Shown here: positions 46,693 through 60,200 of the stretch, one piece after another | Layout: each line of letters opens with the position of its first letter | How positions within the stretch are numbered: position 1 is the stretch's first letter | Source: Ditylenchus dipsaci | Lineage: Eukaryota > Nematoda > Chromadorea > Rhabditida > Anguinidae | Direction: 5' to 3' | Length of the DNA stretch: 64,000 nt | Assembly (NCBI GenBank): GCA_004194705.1 | Contig: SADC01000084.1 | Span: 62,001-126,000 of the forward strand | The notes under the pieces: model-generated | Databases searched by the model: none | Seen by the model: only the letters and a program-made list of their open reading frames with translations | Told to the model about the DNA's origin: nothing | Made by a program: the position numbers and the translations under genes

Positions 46693-47114
46693 CAGTCAAA
46701 CCTCGATTTAGTGGCACCCCAAAAGTTCGTTCCCGCTAGGGTCCGACACTTTTTTAACCCAATTTTCAAAATATTTATTGATTCTGTTATGACAGTCTGG
46801 TCGAAAATATCGTGAGGATTCCGATTTTGCCGATCGTTTTTGAAAAGTAAACAAATTTTGGGTTAAAAAAGTGAAACCTCGATATAGTGGCACCTGTTTT
46901 CAAAAAGGGGTGCACTATATCGAGGTTTCACTTTTCTAACCCAAATTCGTTTACTTTTAAAAAAACGATCGGCAAAATCGGAATTCTCACGATATTTGCG
47001 ACCAGACTGTCATAACAGAACCGATAAAATATTTTGCAAATTGGGTTAAAAAAAGTGTCGGACCCTAGGCGGGAACGAACTTTTGGGGGGTGCCACTAAA
47101 TCGAGGTTTGACTG
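46693..47114. mobile_element. pogo-like MITE in the right Merlin arm
   Basis: Starts CAGTCAAACCTCGATTTAG, ends with the complement, flanked by TA. Full palindrome, close relative of 11553-11976 (shared CCCGCTAGGGTCCGACACTT and GTGAGGATTCCGATTTTG). Confidence 0.85.
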
Positions 47115-48241
47115 TAGTAAACAATTGAGTTTGCCAGTCTCAAATTGCTCTTTGCATCTCTTTGGTTCTAAGTGAATGCGATGCTGGACCCACACACGGG
47201 GAGGGTAGCGTAATCACTGGTCCACAGGGGCTGGACCCTTCCTGGTCGGCAAACTTTTCGAATTAGGGAGCTCAGGGAATCTGTCCTTCCTGGCTAATGA
47301 ATATACGACGACGACGATGACAAGCCAGAACTTCGGAGTTAGTCCTTGGGCCTCAGTATTGACGGGACACGAATGATGTGTACTAGGGGATCTTGGCGTA
47401 GGAATTGAACGTCCAATTTTTTTGGTTGACACCTTTAACTTGGGTAATTAAGCCCTGCATAATACGATCAAAAATAAATGCGCACACGGTAAATTGAACA
47501 TACAATATCATTAGTACAAAGATAAATTTTGACCAAGTAAATAGAGAGAAAAATTCTAAGTCCATGACTTAGAGCGAAAATACTACAAGTCCTGGAGAGC
47601 TGACTTATTCTAAGTCCACGAGATATACAAGAAAAATCACAAGTCTACGAGCAATACATGAAAATAATACAAGTCCAAATAATACAAGAAATGCGTGCGG
47701 CTCGTATTTTAAAAATTGACATGGTCTACCTCCTTGAAGTTGCTTAGGCAAAAATCGTAATTTGGTCGGTTCAGATTGGTTGCTGACCACCATAGAGTTA
47801 CTTTTTTCAATTTTTTTTCACTATCGTGTTTGGTGTAAAATTCTGCACAAGAAAATACCTTTAGGACGCACGGTCTTTCTCGTGTTAAAGGTTATTTTTG
47901 CTTAATCTACAAGTTTCTTCTCCTTTGTCCTTCTTCACTCTTTTTTCTGCTTCTTCTAAGGTATGGCCAGCGCAAATACAACAAAATCAGTAAATCAATG
48001 ATAAGAGGAGCGAAAAAGAAACAAAGCTGTATTTTCAAAATTTGGCTATTGCTGAAAACTCAAAAATTTACCAATCGCAACAACTTTTCGACCACATTTT
48101 TGTAATGAAACCGATGGTTTACACTTATCTAGACACTTCAGAAAAAAACCAAAAAAAATTCGAAAAAAATAAACTCGGGCAAAAATGGGTTAATGGCCGA
48201 TCTTTTCACAAAGATTGACTTCTAAACAGCAACCAATAGTA

Positions 48242-48993
48242 CAGGGTGGCGCAACATAAACGCATGAATGAATTTTCGCCATGACTTTTTAAATTTGAGG
48301 TACTTTGACGAGATCCTTTTTTTATTCGAAAGCTGAATGAATGAGAAATCGAATGACACCAAACTTATTGATTTTCGTGTTTGTTATCACTGTTAAAACA
48401 TGTTTGATTGAAAATTTATTTTTTCTTCTTTTAGCCATGGTCTACAGTGCTCAAGAGAAGGCAAAGTGCGTCGAAATGTTCATTGAGGAAGGCAAAAGCG
48501 TGGCCAATTTTGGCGTTCGATATCGGAGGGAGCTCGGGATGGGTCGTGGGACGTCTACTGCTCCTGCTCCCTTCGCCTGGCCGCCGTATTCGCCTGATTT
48601 GACGCCGTGTGACTTCTTCCTGTGAGGGTGGATCAAGAGCCAAGTCTACACAACACCAATCGCCAGTATGAATGAGCTTCGAAAACGGATTGAGCGCGCT
48701 TTCATGAGTCTGCCGCAGGAGATGGTCAACAGAGCAATTGGAGCCTACGAAACTCGCCTCGAATACTGCCTATAAGTGAATGGGAAAACTACAGAACAGG
48801 AATATGAGTGAAAATCATTGTTATTTTTGTCCGTTAAAATTGGGTGTGTTCAAATAAAGAATTCTTTGCATGTTTGGTGTCATTCGATTTCTCATTCATT
48901 CAGCTTTCGAATAAAAAAAGATCTCGTCAAAGTACCGCAAATTTAAAAAGTTATGGCGAAAATTCATTCATGCGTTTATGTTGCGCCACCCTG
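48242..48993. mobile_element. Tc1/mariner-type element, internally deleted
   Basis: Inverted ends of about 115 bp beginning CAGGGTGGCGCAACATAAAC, flanked by TA. The 750-bp element carries a shortened transposase frame. Confidence 0.85.
48437..48775 (+). pseudogene. Tc1/mariner-type transposase, deleted copy
   Basis: Starts MVYSAQEKAKCVEMFIEEGK (helix-turn-helix start), then jumps to FAWPPYSPDLTPCDFFL, the last catalytic motif (PYSPDL.P.D). A TGA stands where Trp is expected, followed by WIKSQVYTTP, a C-terminal segment and a stop at 48775. Most of the catalytic core is deleted. AATAAA at 48857. Confidence 0.85.
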
Positions 48994-49538
48994 TACCATT
49001 GACGATTTTGTGAGACACTTTTCCGTCATAAGGAAAACTTTTTGTTGCTGACCCTGTTCTCACAATTTTTCTTACTTCTGTTTTGAAAACTCTATTTTTG
49101 TGAAAATTGCCTAAGTAATAGGGGTAGGAAAAAGAGTCGTGTTATCCGCTTCATGGAGTGGGGAATCTAAACCAGAACACGACCTAGGCCTAGGAGGATT
49201 ACTCGCAGCACTAATAGGACACGTAGATAAAGTATTTATTACTGGAACACACATATCAACCACGGACAAATTATCTGGAGACTGGATTTCTTTTTCCTCT
49301 TCCTTAAACCGAGAGCTGAAAAAAAATCGTGAACAGACGAACGCCATCGACAGAGATAGTGGAATCGACGGTGGAAAAAATTATTTTGACGGCGGAAAAG
49401 AATATTTTGACGGTTGTTTTCAATTCGAGCCTTTTTCAAATGCAAATAATTTTGTTTACTTTTTGTTAACAATACTTTTAGTCTAACATAGGCTCAAAAA
49501 ATTAGTTTACACTGTTTAATGTTTTTTATGCAGATATA

Positions 49539-49811
49539 TTGGATATACCGGAGCTGCAACCACTTTTCAATTGGTTTTACAACACTTATATTGGTGGTCA
49601 CGGCACTGAACCTATGTTTGCACATCAACTGTGGAATGTGTATGACCGTGTCCTTAACGGTCGCATAAGATCAAACAACTTTAACGAGGCCAATAATTAC
49701 TGTTTAAAAAGACTTCTTAATGGTGTCACGCATCCTCCTATGTGGGAATTTATGATGAAGCTACTACTTTCCTACTCTTCCGTCTTTGAGATGATTATTG
49801 TGACTGGTTGA
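49539..49811 (+). pseudogene. MULE transposase fragment
   Basis: MDIPELQPLFNWFYNTYIGG followed by LWNVYDRVLNGRIRSNNFNE and THPPMWEFMMKL, matching the WNV..R....R.NN..E...HP..W.F segment of MULE transposases. It is less complete than 32221-32875 and the ends of its element were not found. TTGGTAAAAAGAA repeats at 50140-50180 may be part of one end. Confidence 0.7.
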
Positions 49812-50012
49812 GTAATAGGGGAGGTAGAAGCCGGCATGCACACACAAAAGAACGCGATAAGAGAATCAAGGAACAAGTATTGCGCTTCCCAAGAGTTTTA
49901 GCTAGAAATATGACTCCAGAAGATACTTACAAGGGATAGTTGTTGCAATAAAACCACAATAGTTTTTTATATTTTAGCTAATAAAAATAGTATGAATAGT
50001 ATCATTTATAGA

Positions 50013-50132
50013 TACCGTATTTCCTGTAATTATGCGGCCGGCCGCTAAATTTTTTAACTACCCCCTAGGGGGCCGCTAAATTAGAGGGGGCCGCTAAATT
50101 GGAGGGGCCGCATAATTAGAGGAAATACGGTA
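50013..50132. mobile_element. TACCGTATTTCC-ended MITE with GCGGCCGG interior
   Basis: TACCGTATTTCCTGTAATTA at the left and the complement of TACCGTATTTCCTCTAATTA at the right. The interior repeats GGCCGCTAAATT. Interior shared with 59278-59393. Confidence 0.75.
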
Positions 50133-51406
50133 AACTAATGGTATAGGTAAAAAGAATCTATTAGCAGAAAGAGTTATTGGTAAAAAGAACCTGTTGGTAG
50201 AAAGAAGCCGTTGGCGAAATGTGAATTGGTAACCTAGAGGCTCACCCCAAAAGTTCGTGGATAAACTTTGAAGACGAGTTTTGTCATTTTGAAATTCTGA
50301 CTTTGGATGCGTAAAAAATGCATGCATACCTGAGTTTATTTATGCGGTAGGCCCCAGTTGACAAAACTGTTTAAATTTCATCTTTTAGGGTACGTGGGTA
50401 CTTGTTTTAGTAAATTTGTAACGAATGAATTTAGCAACAAACAATTTTAAATTCAACAAAAAGAGGCGTCAATTAAAAAGCAATTAAGAGTGAGTGAATC
50501 GTCCGTGTCCGTCCCTGGTATCCACATTTGCGACACCCTTCGGGGGCTTGGGGTTTAGATGCGTGCACACACATGCCAACACATCTGAAGTGCGCTGATT
50601 TTTCAGCATTTTGCTCATTTGGTTCCAAAAGTGCTGATTTTTCAATGTCTACAAATGCAATAAAATAAAAATTAGCACCTTTTTTATTTTAAGCCCTTTT
50701 GCTGATTTTTTATCCAGAATGCTGATTTCGGTGCTGTGTGGTTTGGGAGCCCTGCACATACCTGAGACATAGGGCGTGATTGAAAAACGCGTGTTCAAAC
50801 AATAAAGCTGGCTACATTACAAAGTCTCTTTGCTTACTGCTTTATTTCCAGAGCTGTGGTCAACTTCATGCCAATCCAAACGGCGCTAAAAACAAATACA
50901 GCAAGGAAAATTGAAAATTTTTAAATTTTGATTTGTTTGTCATAAATTGTTTTGATTTGTTACAGAATAAAGTCTTAGAGCTGCTTTAGTGTGTTTGGAA
51001 TGAATGTATTTTTCCACTAAATTTTTATTGTTTTGGAATTTTGTTCCTTTTTTGGAAATTTTTACTTGAAAAACCTGTATTAGGCCCATTTTGTCATTAT
51101 TGTGGAAAGGCTACATTAGAGAAAATATTTTAATAGCTTACATTGCCTTTTTGAGTATGAAATTTGCCGTCATTTTAGTGTTTTCAGGCTTAAAATCAGG
51201 CAAGGGTAGGCCAGCGTATATTAGGTCAAACTTAAAAATGTTTATCGTAATTTAAAAAGTTGGATAAGATGAGTACGTCCTAAAATATGCCGGCCTACCC
51301 TTGCCCAATCCTACATTGAGTCCAATTGCAGAGCTCCCAGACGTCATTATTTATAAGGTTCCTCCTTATTTTTGGATTCCAAATCTTACTTTTGACAGTA
51401 TACCAA

Positions 51407-52142
51407 GTGCACCCCCCTAAGTGCACCTCCTCTAGTGTCTCTAACTCTCAAGTCCCCGAAGGGGGCGCAGGGGGCTTGGAGTTGAGATGCGCACACCCAC
51501 ATACCTTAGGCACAAATCACTCGAAAGTGACTCTGGATGCATAAAAAAGCATGCATACCAGAGTTTCTTTATGCATTAGGGCCCGGTATTAAAAACTATT
51601 TTCAACATCTTCTTGTTAGTGGGCCCTCTATGATTAGTGACCTCCTTTCATTCCCTTCCCCACCCAATACATCCTTTATTCCCTTTTAAATTCAAAAAGC
51701 GCCAATTTAAAATTTTGAAATTTTCAGAGAAAACCATGATACATTTTTCTGTGTTTCGAAATTCTTTTATAGGATACTATTCAAATGGTTTAGGTACAGT
51801 CCATGTGATTTAAAAACTACTCAAGTGTTTTAAGTAACATATAAGAGTTTTACGTACCCTCCAGCTAGTTTGGGTACCAACCAAGTGGTTTGTACACAAT
51901 TAAGATGGTTTTGGTAGTATAAGGTGGATACTACCCTTAAACAGTCATTTAACTTGATGTCTGAAGGCAAAAATTCAAATTTTGGTAAAAAAAGTTAAAA
52001 ATAACGACTTTCCCTTCAAGACAACAGCATAAAAGCAATAAAAAATGACCCAAGTGCATTCCCCCCCCCGCTAAGTGCAGCCCCGCCCCCTCCGAAGGGG
52101 TGCATTTAGGGGGAAGGGTGCACTTAGGGGGGTGCACTTGGG
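51407..52142. repeat. inverted repeat with AAGTGCACCCC ends
   Basis: CAAGTGCACCCCCCTAAGTG at the left and its complement at the right, with extra AAGTGCA units on the right (52068-52130). Resembles a small foldback-like element. It includes a copy of the GCATGCATACCAGAG repeat (51425-51590). No coding content. Confidence 0.55.
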
Positions 52143-52446
52143 CTTTTACGTTTCTTTTTTATTGAATTTTTAGTCAAAATCTTATTTTTTAGCAGCAAAA
52201 GAACAATAAGCACTGGACGAAATAGAAAATTTTATTAATTACCCTAAAATGTCCTAATTTTGAGCAAATGTCTTTATTCTTGAAAAAAAATATGTGACCC
52301 TGCCTAGATGTGATAAATCATTAAAAATTTAGTCGAGAAGGCTCTAAAACGGTCATCTAACTCCGACGACTCAAAGGCAAATGTTCCATACAGCCTTTTT
52401 ATTTTAAGAGCAGTTTTTAAGCAAATCGGTTATGCTGAAGTAAACA

Positions 52447-53286
52447 TTAAAGCTGTTTGGAGTGGTTTTCTTTACTAGTGCACCATGGTGACATGGGAAC
52501 AGAGATACAATCTGGAGATATAATAAGAGAACTAGCTGTTAGAGGCACTGGAGATTCTTGATCCACCACCATAAGAGAAGTCAGAACTGGAGAGACTGGA
52601 GGATTTGGCATTATTCCCTTGATCTGGACAGGAGCGGACATATGGCCATCACAGCTGGAGTTGGAGACAAGCGAATGGACATCTCCCTCGAGAACTGAAG
52701 AGCAGGGAACCACTGGCTGACCTGATGCTGGAGAACCACCAAACTTGACTTCTGAGGAGGAGACCAAAGGCTGCAGACTGGACGAGACTTTTTACCATTC
52801 ACCCATGGCAGGCACCAATAGACCACCAGCTGGAGACATGCTTTCGTATTGCAATTGGGAGCGCGGACTGGAGGAGGAGATCGAAACCATACGGAGGGAA
52901 TCCCGGCATGCTGGAATTGACACCACGGAAGATTCTTGCGCAATTGAACCACCGGAGGTATCTGAAACTAGAATAGGCGCCTCGAGCGAGGACACCTTCT
53001 TGGCTGGAACATTAGAGATGCTGAAATATTTAATCTCGGGCTCAGCTGCCCTGACTGGCTCTTTGACTGGAGTAGAAACTATAAGATCTGGAAGAGCTTG
53101 AGAATAGTAAAATATACTGAAATACTTAGGCTTGAGCTCAGCCTGATTGACTGGACTAATAACTGGAACACTAAGTTTGAATCCATAGTCAAACAAAGTA
53201 CTGGAGCGGCACGGCTTATTGTCAGGAGTGATCTCAACTGAGGGCGTACCAAAACTACCAATTTTAATCTTACTAACCTCAGACAT
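52447..53286 (-). pseudogene. unrecognised Ser/Pro/Val-rich frame broken by one stop
   Basis: The minus-strand ATG at 53286 (MSEVSKIKIGSFGTPSVEIT) opens a frame that stays open to a TAA at 52792-52794 (ending PAMGEW). It then continues in the same frame to a stop at 52447 (QPLVSSSEVKFGGS, PNPPVSPVLTS, SPWCTSKENHSKQL). Composition is the same before and after the stop. KPKYFSI and EIKYFSI are an internal repeat about 38 residues apart. Total length would be about 280 residues, intronless, with a poly(A)-like AATAAA on the minus strand near 52400. Family unknown. The TAA may be a base error, a real nonsense change, or the true end. Confidence 0.45.
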
Positions 53287-53640
53287 CAGATAGAGCAAGC
53301 TTCAAAAATCAAGATCCACAAATAGAATTCTGATTTTGAAGCTAGATTCCTATGTCGAATGAATCTGGACGAGACAAATCCTTATTTGAATTTGCCTATT
53401 GAAATCTGGACTAAATTAAGGTCGCAATAGGTTTCTAAGTGAAACCTATCGTCTTGACTGGAAATGTCGTTCGACTGAACGCAACAATCCTTACACTAAA
53501 CAATAATCCAATAAGTTTTGAAGTGAGAAGAAATTTGCAAAGAAATTGAAATGTTTTTTGCAGTAGAAAAGTCGTCATTCCATAAAAATCTACCAAATAG
53601 AAAGGTTCTACACCAAAATTACAAACAGTAATTGTAATGT

Positions 53641-53879
53641 TAAAGGGCATGGCCATGCGTTTCAAAAAATTTAAGGCAGGGACCTGCAAATTTTTTTGAA
53701 TCCTTCCATTTTTCACTCATTTTTTGTCAAATCTGATATTGATGAATTTATATTCCTTTAAAAAACTAGGCAGAAACCCTAAAAATCCGGATGAGAACGC
53801 ATGTAAAACTTGATCGAGAAAGAAAAAAGTGTTGGTCTCCACCTTTTCTCCGTGTCGGGCACGGGCATGCCCCTTTAAC
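53641..53879. repeat. TTTAA-ended MITE (family 3)
   Basis: TTAAAGGGCATGGCCATGCG at the left and GGGCACGGGCATGCCCCTTT at the right. Arms are diverged inside (TGATATTGATGAATTTATAT centre). Resembles 3765-3870 in part (TCGGAGCATTTTTAAATGCG). Confidence 0.5.
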
Positions 53880-54203
53880 TCTAGTTTTTAGAAGTTCAGG
53901 CAACTTTTATCAACTTCATTCAAAACCTCATTTGAATTGCCGGTTGTCTATATTCTAAAAAAATATCTGCTTCCTTGCCTTGTCTCTGGCTGATACACTG
54001 CTTTGTAATGCTTTTGCACTATGATTGGTCAAAGCACTGATGGGTATCTTCGCATGCAGTTTTTTCTGGCCTAATTATCAACAAATACGATAGTTTTGCC
54101 AATTTTGCTGTCCCAAAGTCATTTCAATACAAATATTGTAATAAAACTTGTTTATTTATATTTTATAGTGTTTCCAATTCCAAATTCATCCTCTACCGCG
54201 ATC

Positions 54204-57200
54204 ATGGATAAGAAAAGCGTGCCTACAAAAAATATTCTTTTTGCTTCAGACTGCAATTCTCAGATGAAATATAAAATTCCAAGGACAGAGCTAGTTCAAC
54301 ATGTCAAAGATCAACTTTTATGTACTCTTGGATCAATGAGGTTGAACAAATTCAATTTTACACTAGTTTATTGGATTTTTGCTTAGATCGTGTAAGGGAT
54401 AAGCAACATAATAAAAAAGCAGCCCCCACCACTCAATTAACCTTGACCCCACCAGCGAAAATCAGCTTGGGGACCAAGGCAAAAAGTTTTCCATTTTTAA
54501 ATACCAATAATTTTTTTGCATAAAAAAACATGGTGGGGAAAACCGATAAAATTGCCCTATTTTATCGGTTTTTTATCGGTTTTATCCCTTTTTATTTATT
54601 CCTTATTTTTGCTGATTCAGACCCTTTTAATGATTTTTTTACCAAAACGATAAAGAAAGGTATAACGAGAATATTAGCGACCTATTTTACTGCAAAAAAC
54701 ATCAAATAGCTTTCCTAGTTGACGTTATAAAATAACGATGAAATTGACCAAATTATGACTATTTTATAACGTCAACTAGGAAAGCTATTTGATGTTTTTT
54801 GCAGCAAAATAGGTCGCTAATATTCTCGTTATACCTTTCTTTATCGTTTTGGTAAAAAAAATCAGTAAAAGGGTCTGAATCAGCAAAAATAAAGAATAAA
54901 TAAAAAGGGATAAAACCGATAAAAAACCGATAAAATAGGGCAATTTTATCGGTTTTCCCCACCATGAAAAATAATCAAAAAGTGCAAATATATTGTTTTT
55001 TGAGACCTGTTTTTTGAGATTTTGAAAAAAAATCAAATGAAATTTTTTTGCCTTGTCCCCCCCCCCCCCAAAGTTGATTTACTGGTGGGGTCAAGGTTAA
55101 TTGAGTGGTGGGGGTATAGGTAAATTTAGCCAAAACAAAAGATGCAAGTGAAAGCACTCGTCAAATACACCTTGGAAATATTTCCTAAATTTTTTGGATT
55201 TTAGGTATTCCTGGGAATATTTCTGGAAATATATGCCAAACTGGATTATTAGGAGTCTTCTAAACACATAGAGATCTTACTTTTTGTTGTTTCTTTACTT
55301 TAAACGCGTAGAAAACGTTTTTTAGATTTTTCACACCAAAAGTTGACTTTTTGCCTTAGGCGAGCAAGGTAAAGCTCCTTACAAAAGGGTATCCCGATAC
55401 CATTTTAGTCACTGAAGCTGAGCAAAGAGAGTCTCTTATTCTTTTTTTACCTTAAAGGTAAGTAAATGGATATTTAACGCTTAGATTGAACGTGTATAAA
55501 TTCTCGTTTCACCTGATCCGATGTAAGTTTTCTACCTTTATTTTAAAGTAGGATAAGGTCATAAATATCAGATTTGAGTTGAAACGGGTGAAAACAAGAA
55601 CGATTTTAAAAATTGGTAGTGCCCGCCTCAATTTGCAGTGTAACGCGCTGGTATGCCCCTTTAAGACAACTTTATTCTTCATACGGTAGTCACCACTTAA
55701 CAAACTATATTCGAATTTTTTGGGTCTCTTTTAGATGGTTAACCTTGGTACCCCATAGCAAAAGACGATTTTCGAAAAATTTTTTGAAAATGCTCGGCCG
55801 CGTCTTAAAGACGTTTTCTGCACTCTAAAAGTGACAAAACATGAAAAAGAAGACTCCGCATGACCCAGTTTAGCCATATCCACAACTGTATTTTTGACCA
55901 ATTTTATAAAACAAAAGATTTCTCAAAATTCAGACTTTATAGAATTCTTGAAAATATGCAATAAAAAATTTTGTATTCCTTTTTTTACAACTAGCTAAAA
56001 TTTAGTGTTGGCGTAACTCTTCCCATACTCATGGGCCTTTACAGGTAGATCAAAATTTTTGAAGATTAGATGTTGCTTACTGTAACCACTTGTAAATCTT
56101 ATCTAATTCGTTTAGGGACGACACTGATGAAGAGATAACCGAGCTGTCACAAATTTTGGGGTTTCCATCTCTGGAGGCCATGCTTCAATCAGAGGAATTT
56201 GAGGATGTGGTCGCTTGCGACTTCACTGAAAATGCTCTGGGCGGGGGTGTGGGAAGAGCGGAAAAAGTGTTTTGTTATAGGGTACTGCTCTTACAACTTA
56301 CTCAAATCAAAAATTGTATTGATGCTTGTTTTCTTTTATATGGTCTGGAAATAAAATGGATTTTAGAGGGAGATTTGTAGGTGTTTGACTCACTTTTATA
56401 TTGCACATTTTTATATGGCTGTTTTATCACAAAATTGGTGAATATTTTAGTTTTCAGGTAGTCCCGACAGAGCGAATTTCTCATATCACTAAAAACATTT
56501 GTGACGCAGCATTTGAAAAAGACCGACTAGCCATGCAACGTGACTACAAAGAGAAAAGCCAGCTGGGCAACCCACTTTTCAATGCTAAAATTGTGGAGGT
56601 TAGTCTTAAGTTTAGGGATACGGCCTGCTGTCGGTTATCAGACACCCTAAATATGCTCAATTTGGCTGAGATTGGCTTGTTCTCTACCAACTGACACCCA
56701 AGATAACCGACACCTTGTTTATTCGACACCCTAAGTCGATACCAGGAAGTGTCGGATAACCAAAAGTGGACTGTAATTGAAAACAGGGGTTAAAAGTAGG
56801 TTTATGTGGTAACACCTGTTTAGATTCAGAACCCACCCATTTTTAGTCTCGTTAGTCTCCAAAATAGTATGACGCTTTCCACTAAATAAAGAAAGAATTT
56901 TTTTTCAAATTGCTATTTTATTCAATTCTTATTATGTTTTGAGCGCCAAAAATAAAGCATTTGACATAAAATCTTCACAATTTGAAATATTTTTAGTATT
57001 TTTAAGTCCTAAATAAAGCACAGATCGAAAACCTGCTCCAAATATTTACAAACATTTACAGACGCTAATTTTGTAATTTCACCCATAATTGGGTCATATA
57101 TCCAGTGTTGGGAACTCGTACTTTGCTCGTACTTGGGTTTTTTGCTTTTTTATCTATGTTAACGTGACTGTGTGCTTTTTCGACCGAGAGCAATCTTGTT

Positions 57201-60200
57201 CAGGAAACGACGCTCTACAAATTTGGCCTTCACATCGATAATGAAAAGATTCAAAAAATTTCAAAATTTTGCGAATCAAAGCGAAGTACTCGAGTACTCG
57301 TACTTTGCCTCGTACATGGACTTTAACATAGTTTTTCGTCAAGCACATTACACTTGTAGTAGTCGGTATAAAGACTAAATTTGTAGAGCATCGTTTCCTG
57401 GACAAGATTGCATTTGATCAAAAAGCACATAATTGCGTAATCATAGATAAAAGTGCAAAAAAACCCAAGTACAAGCCAAGTACGAGTTCCCAACACTGCA
57501 TATATCAAGCAATGTTGAGCCGAAAATGAAAAACTAAATTTTACTGGGGTATCTCAGATTGATAGTTTTCTAGAATAATAATTTTTGAATAATTTTCGAA
57601 AGATTCAAATTAGTATGCAGCGCAAGTCGAATTTGTCTAGCAAAAAAACATTTTCACCATCATAGATATGCAAGTTTTGAGTACTTTCTTATATCAATGG
57701 TCTTCGATGAAGCTGTAACAAAAAATTTCAGGGGATAAGGTTGCTCACCTGTATCGCCAAATTGAATGGTGAACATGAGCCAGTTTCCGTATTTGATCTA
57801 CAGAAAGAATACTATGCCACTTACCAAGTGTTCCTCGACAAATCGGTAATTTATTTTCAATTACTTGTTGGGTAATATGAAATCGGCCCTAGTAAAAAAT
57901 GGGGTGCGTTTTTTTTTGCCTTGGTCCACCCTATGGTTTTTTCAAAACTTATTCATTCAAAAACAACCAAAACATCAGTCATATATCTTTGCCATTTGCT
58001 CGAAAAACTTTCGCATAGTTCAACTAAAAAGGGGGTATTTCAAGTACAGAGAATACATCAACGAAAAACTGGATAAAAAATAAGAAACAAAAAGAAGAAA
58101 ACATCATCGTAAAAATAGAACATAATTTTCGAAAAAAAAATCATAGGGGGACCAAGGCGAAAAACGCACCCGATTCTTTACTAGGGCCATGAAATCTTTA
58201 CTGTTAAAGGACCATGCAACTTGATAACCACAGTAATTTGCGAAATTCAAACTCGCGTGGGACCAGCCTAATTTTGTCAACAATGTTTTGGAATTATTTT
58301 TTGTTCGCTTTTAAAACTTGATTGAAATAATCAACCGATCACTGGTGGAGCCCAACGTGGCTAGACCACGGCAGATCGGACAGTCTAGAAGACTTTCACT
58401 GCATTACAAATTTCTATTGCAAGATTGTGTTTGAAATTGACTAATCAATAAAATTCATTATAAAATGCATACAAAAAATAATTCGAATACATTATTGACA
58501 AAATTAGGCTGGTCCACGCGAAATAAATTTCGCAAATTGCTGTGCTTATTCATGGTCTTTCATGGTCTTTTAAATGGGCATATCTGAATTTCGCAGCAAA
58601 AAGTCTTAATTTTGCTGCAAATATCTTAATAAGAGAGAACCAAACTCTAAGAACCATATAATTAAGACGATTTGCTGCAAAATTACGATAATTTGCTGCA
58701 AAAAATATTTGACCCTACTCGTTTTTAATGCCCCAACCCCCAAAAAGCTACTCGTTTTACGCCTTTTAAACATTTTACGCGTTTTACCGAAGCCTAAGTT
58801 CTAATTGCTAAGCCTAAAAATATTTGCTGCAAATTAAGACTTTTTGATGCAAAATTCAGATATGCCCTTTAAAATTCTGAGAAAAAAATTTAGAATTGCG
58901 TCGCTGTTTTGGCAAGAAGCACATTAAGCAGATTTTCGACGTGTTCTGCTTTAATGATGTTGACGTTTCTACAGATGTGGAGCGCAATGGCAGCTTGTAC
59001 ATCCAGATGAAAAGACCATTTAAAGGTATGACTATCAAATTACCAAATATTTTCATGAGATAACTCGCCAATAATGTCGAAAAAGCGCTATAAATAATTT
59101 CTTCTAGATATTATGGAAGAGTGCAAGCGAGTCAGCCAGGATCAGGCTTCTTATGCTCATAATAACATTGGCTTCCATCAGTCTGGAGCGGACCCCTCCA
59201 ATGGAGCTGAGGTGACTACAGTTTTTCTTCTTACAGTCGAGTTCGGATAACCTGTCATTGGTGAAGAGTTTTTATTTCACCGTATTTCCTTTAGTTATGC
59301 GGCCGGCCGCTAGATTTTTTTCATGCTCCCTAGGCGGATGCTAAATTTTCTGGATGACTTACAGGGGGCCGCTAAATTAGAGGAAATACGGTAGGTGGGA
59401 TCAGCACACCCTGAAGTTTGTTCCCGCCTAGGGTCCGACACTTTTTTTACTTCCCTTTTTGGTGGTTTTTGTCACTTTTCTTCAGACAGTCTGGTGCCAA
59501 AAATTTTAAGGATTCCAATTTACGGCTCGTTTTTTTTTAAATCATGCAATTTTGCCACTAAGAAGGAAATCTCGGTGAAAAATCCCGATAACTAACCGGC
59601 ACCTTTTCAAAAAAATGGTGCCGGGTTATTGGGATTTTATTTTATTGGTGGAAAAATTGCAAGATTCAAAAAACGGCCAAAATGATTTTAAAAAAAGATT
59701 AAAAAGCGGTAAAGAAAGTACGGACCTTAGGCGGGAACGAACTTGAGGATATGGCGGTTTTCGGGATTCGACTGTATAATTTATGAAAATGTTCTTTTTC
59801 AAATTCAATAATTTTGTTGCAAAATTCAGAAGTACAAGCCCACACTGATTCCACTGAACTCAAAAAATGAAAACTTCTTCACTAACGATAGGGTTAGCGA
59901 AAAGTCTCCTGACTTCCAACTAATTTTTCTATTTTTCAGCTGCTGGCCAGAAAGTTTGGAGCCATGGATCACCGCGACTCCTCTGCATCTGCGCAGTCTC
60001 CAACCGACATTGCTCCCAAGTTCCAGCTAAATCAAGGCTATCCTCGCTCTAGCACTTGCCATATGAAATACTCGATGATAAGCCAAGCAGCCGAGAGGCT
60101 GAGATCATTCCAGGACTGAGCAATGGAAACAACTGGCCCGAAACCACTGTGCAACAACCTAAGGCTCGAATGGCCTACCCTAGTGGATTGATGGACAACA

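Larger units (their letters stand above)
44205..47908. mobile_element. Merlin/ISXO2-like transposon with long interrupted ends
   Basis: The left arm from 44207 (AACTTGTAGATTAAGCAAAA) pairs with the right arm ending at 47908. Further blocks pair in order: TGGTGGTCAGCAGCCAATC, CTTCAAGGAGGTAGA, AGAACAAATTTTAAGCTTTC and AGGAGATAGTCTCGACACGA. Both arms carry later insertions (44478-44742 and 46693-47114, with more to 47690). The transposase remnant lies between. A fragment of the same arm is at 40215-40500. Confidence 0.7.

Noticed and set aside
49139..49486. 115-residue open frame on the plus strand (LGLGGLLAALIGHVDKVF)
   Set aside because: Open and not obviously repeat-derived, but no domain, no splice support, and it lies beside a MULE fragment; too weak to list as a gene.
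52745..53101. 118-residue plus-strand open frame
   Set aside because: Shadow of the longer minus-strand frame 52447-53286, whose start and composition are more protein-like.
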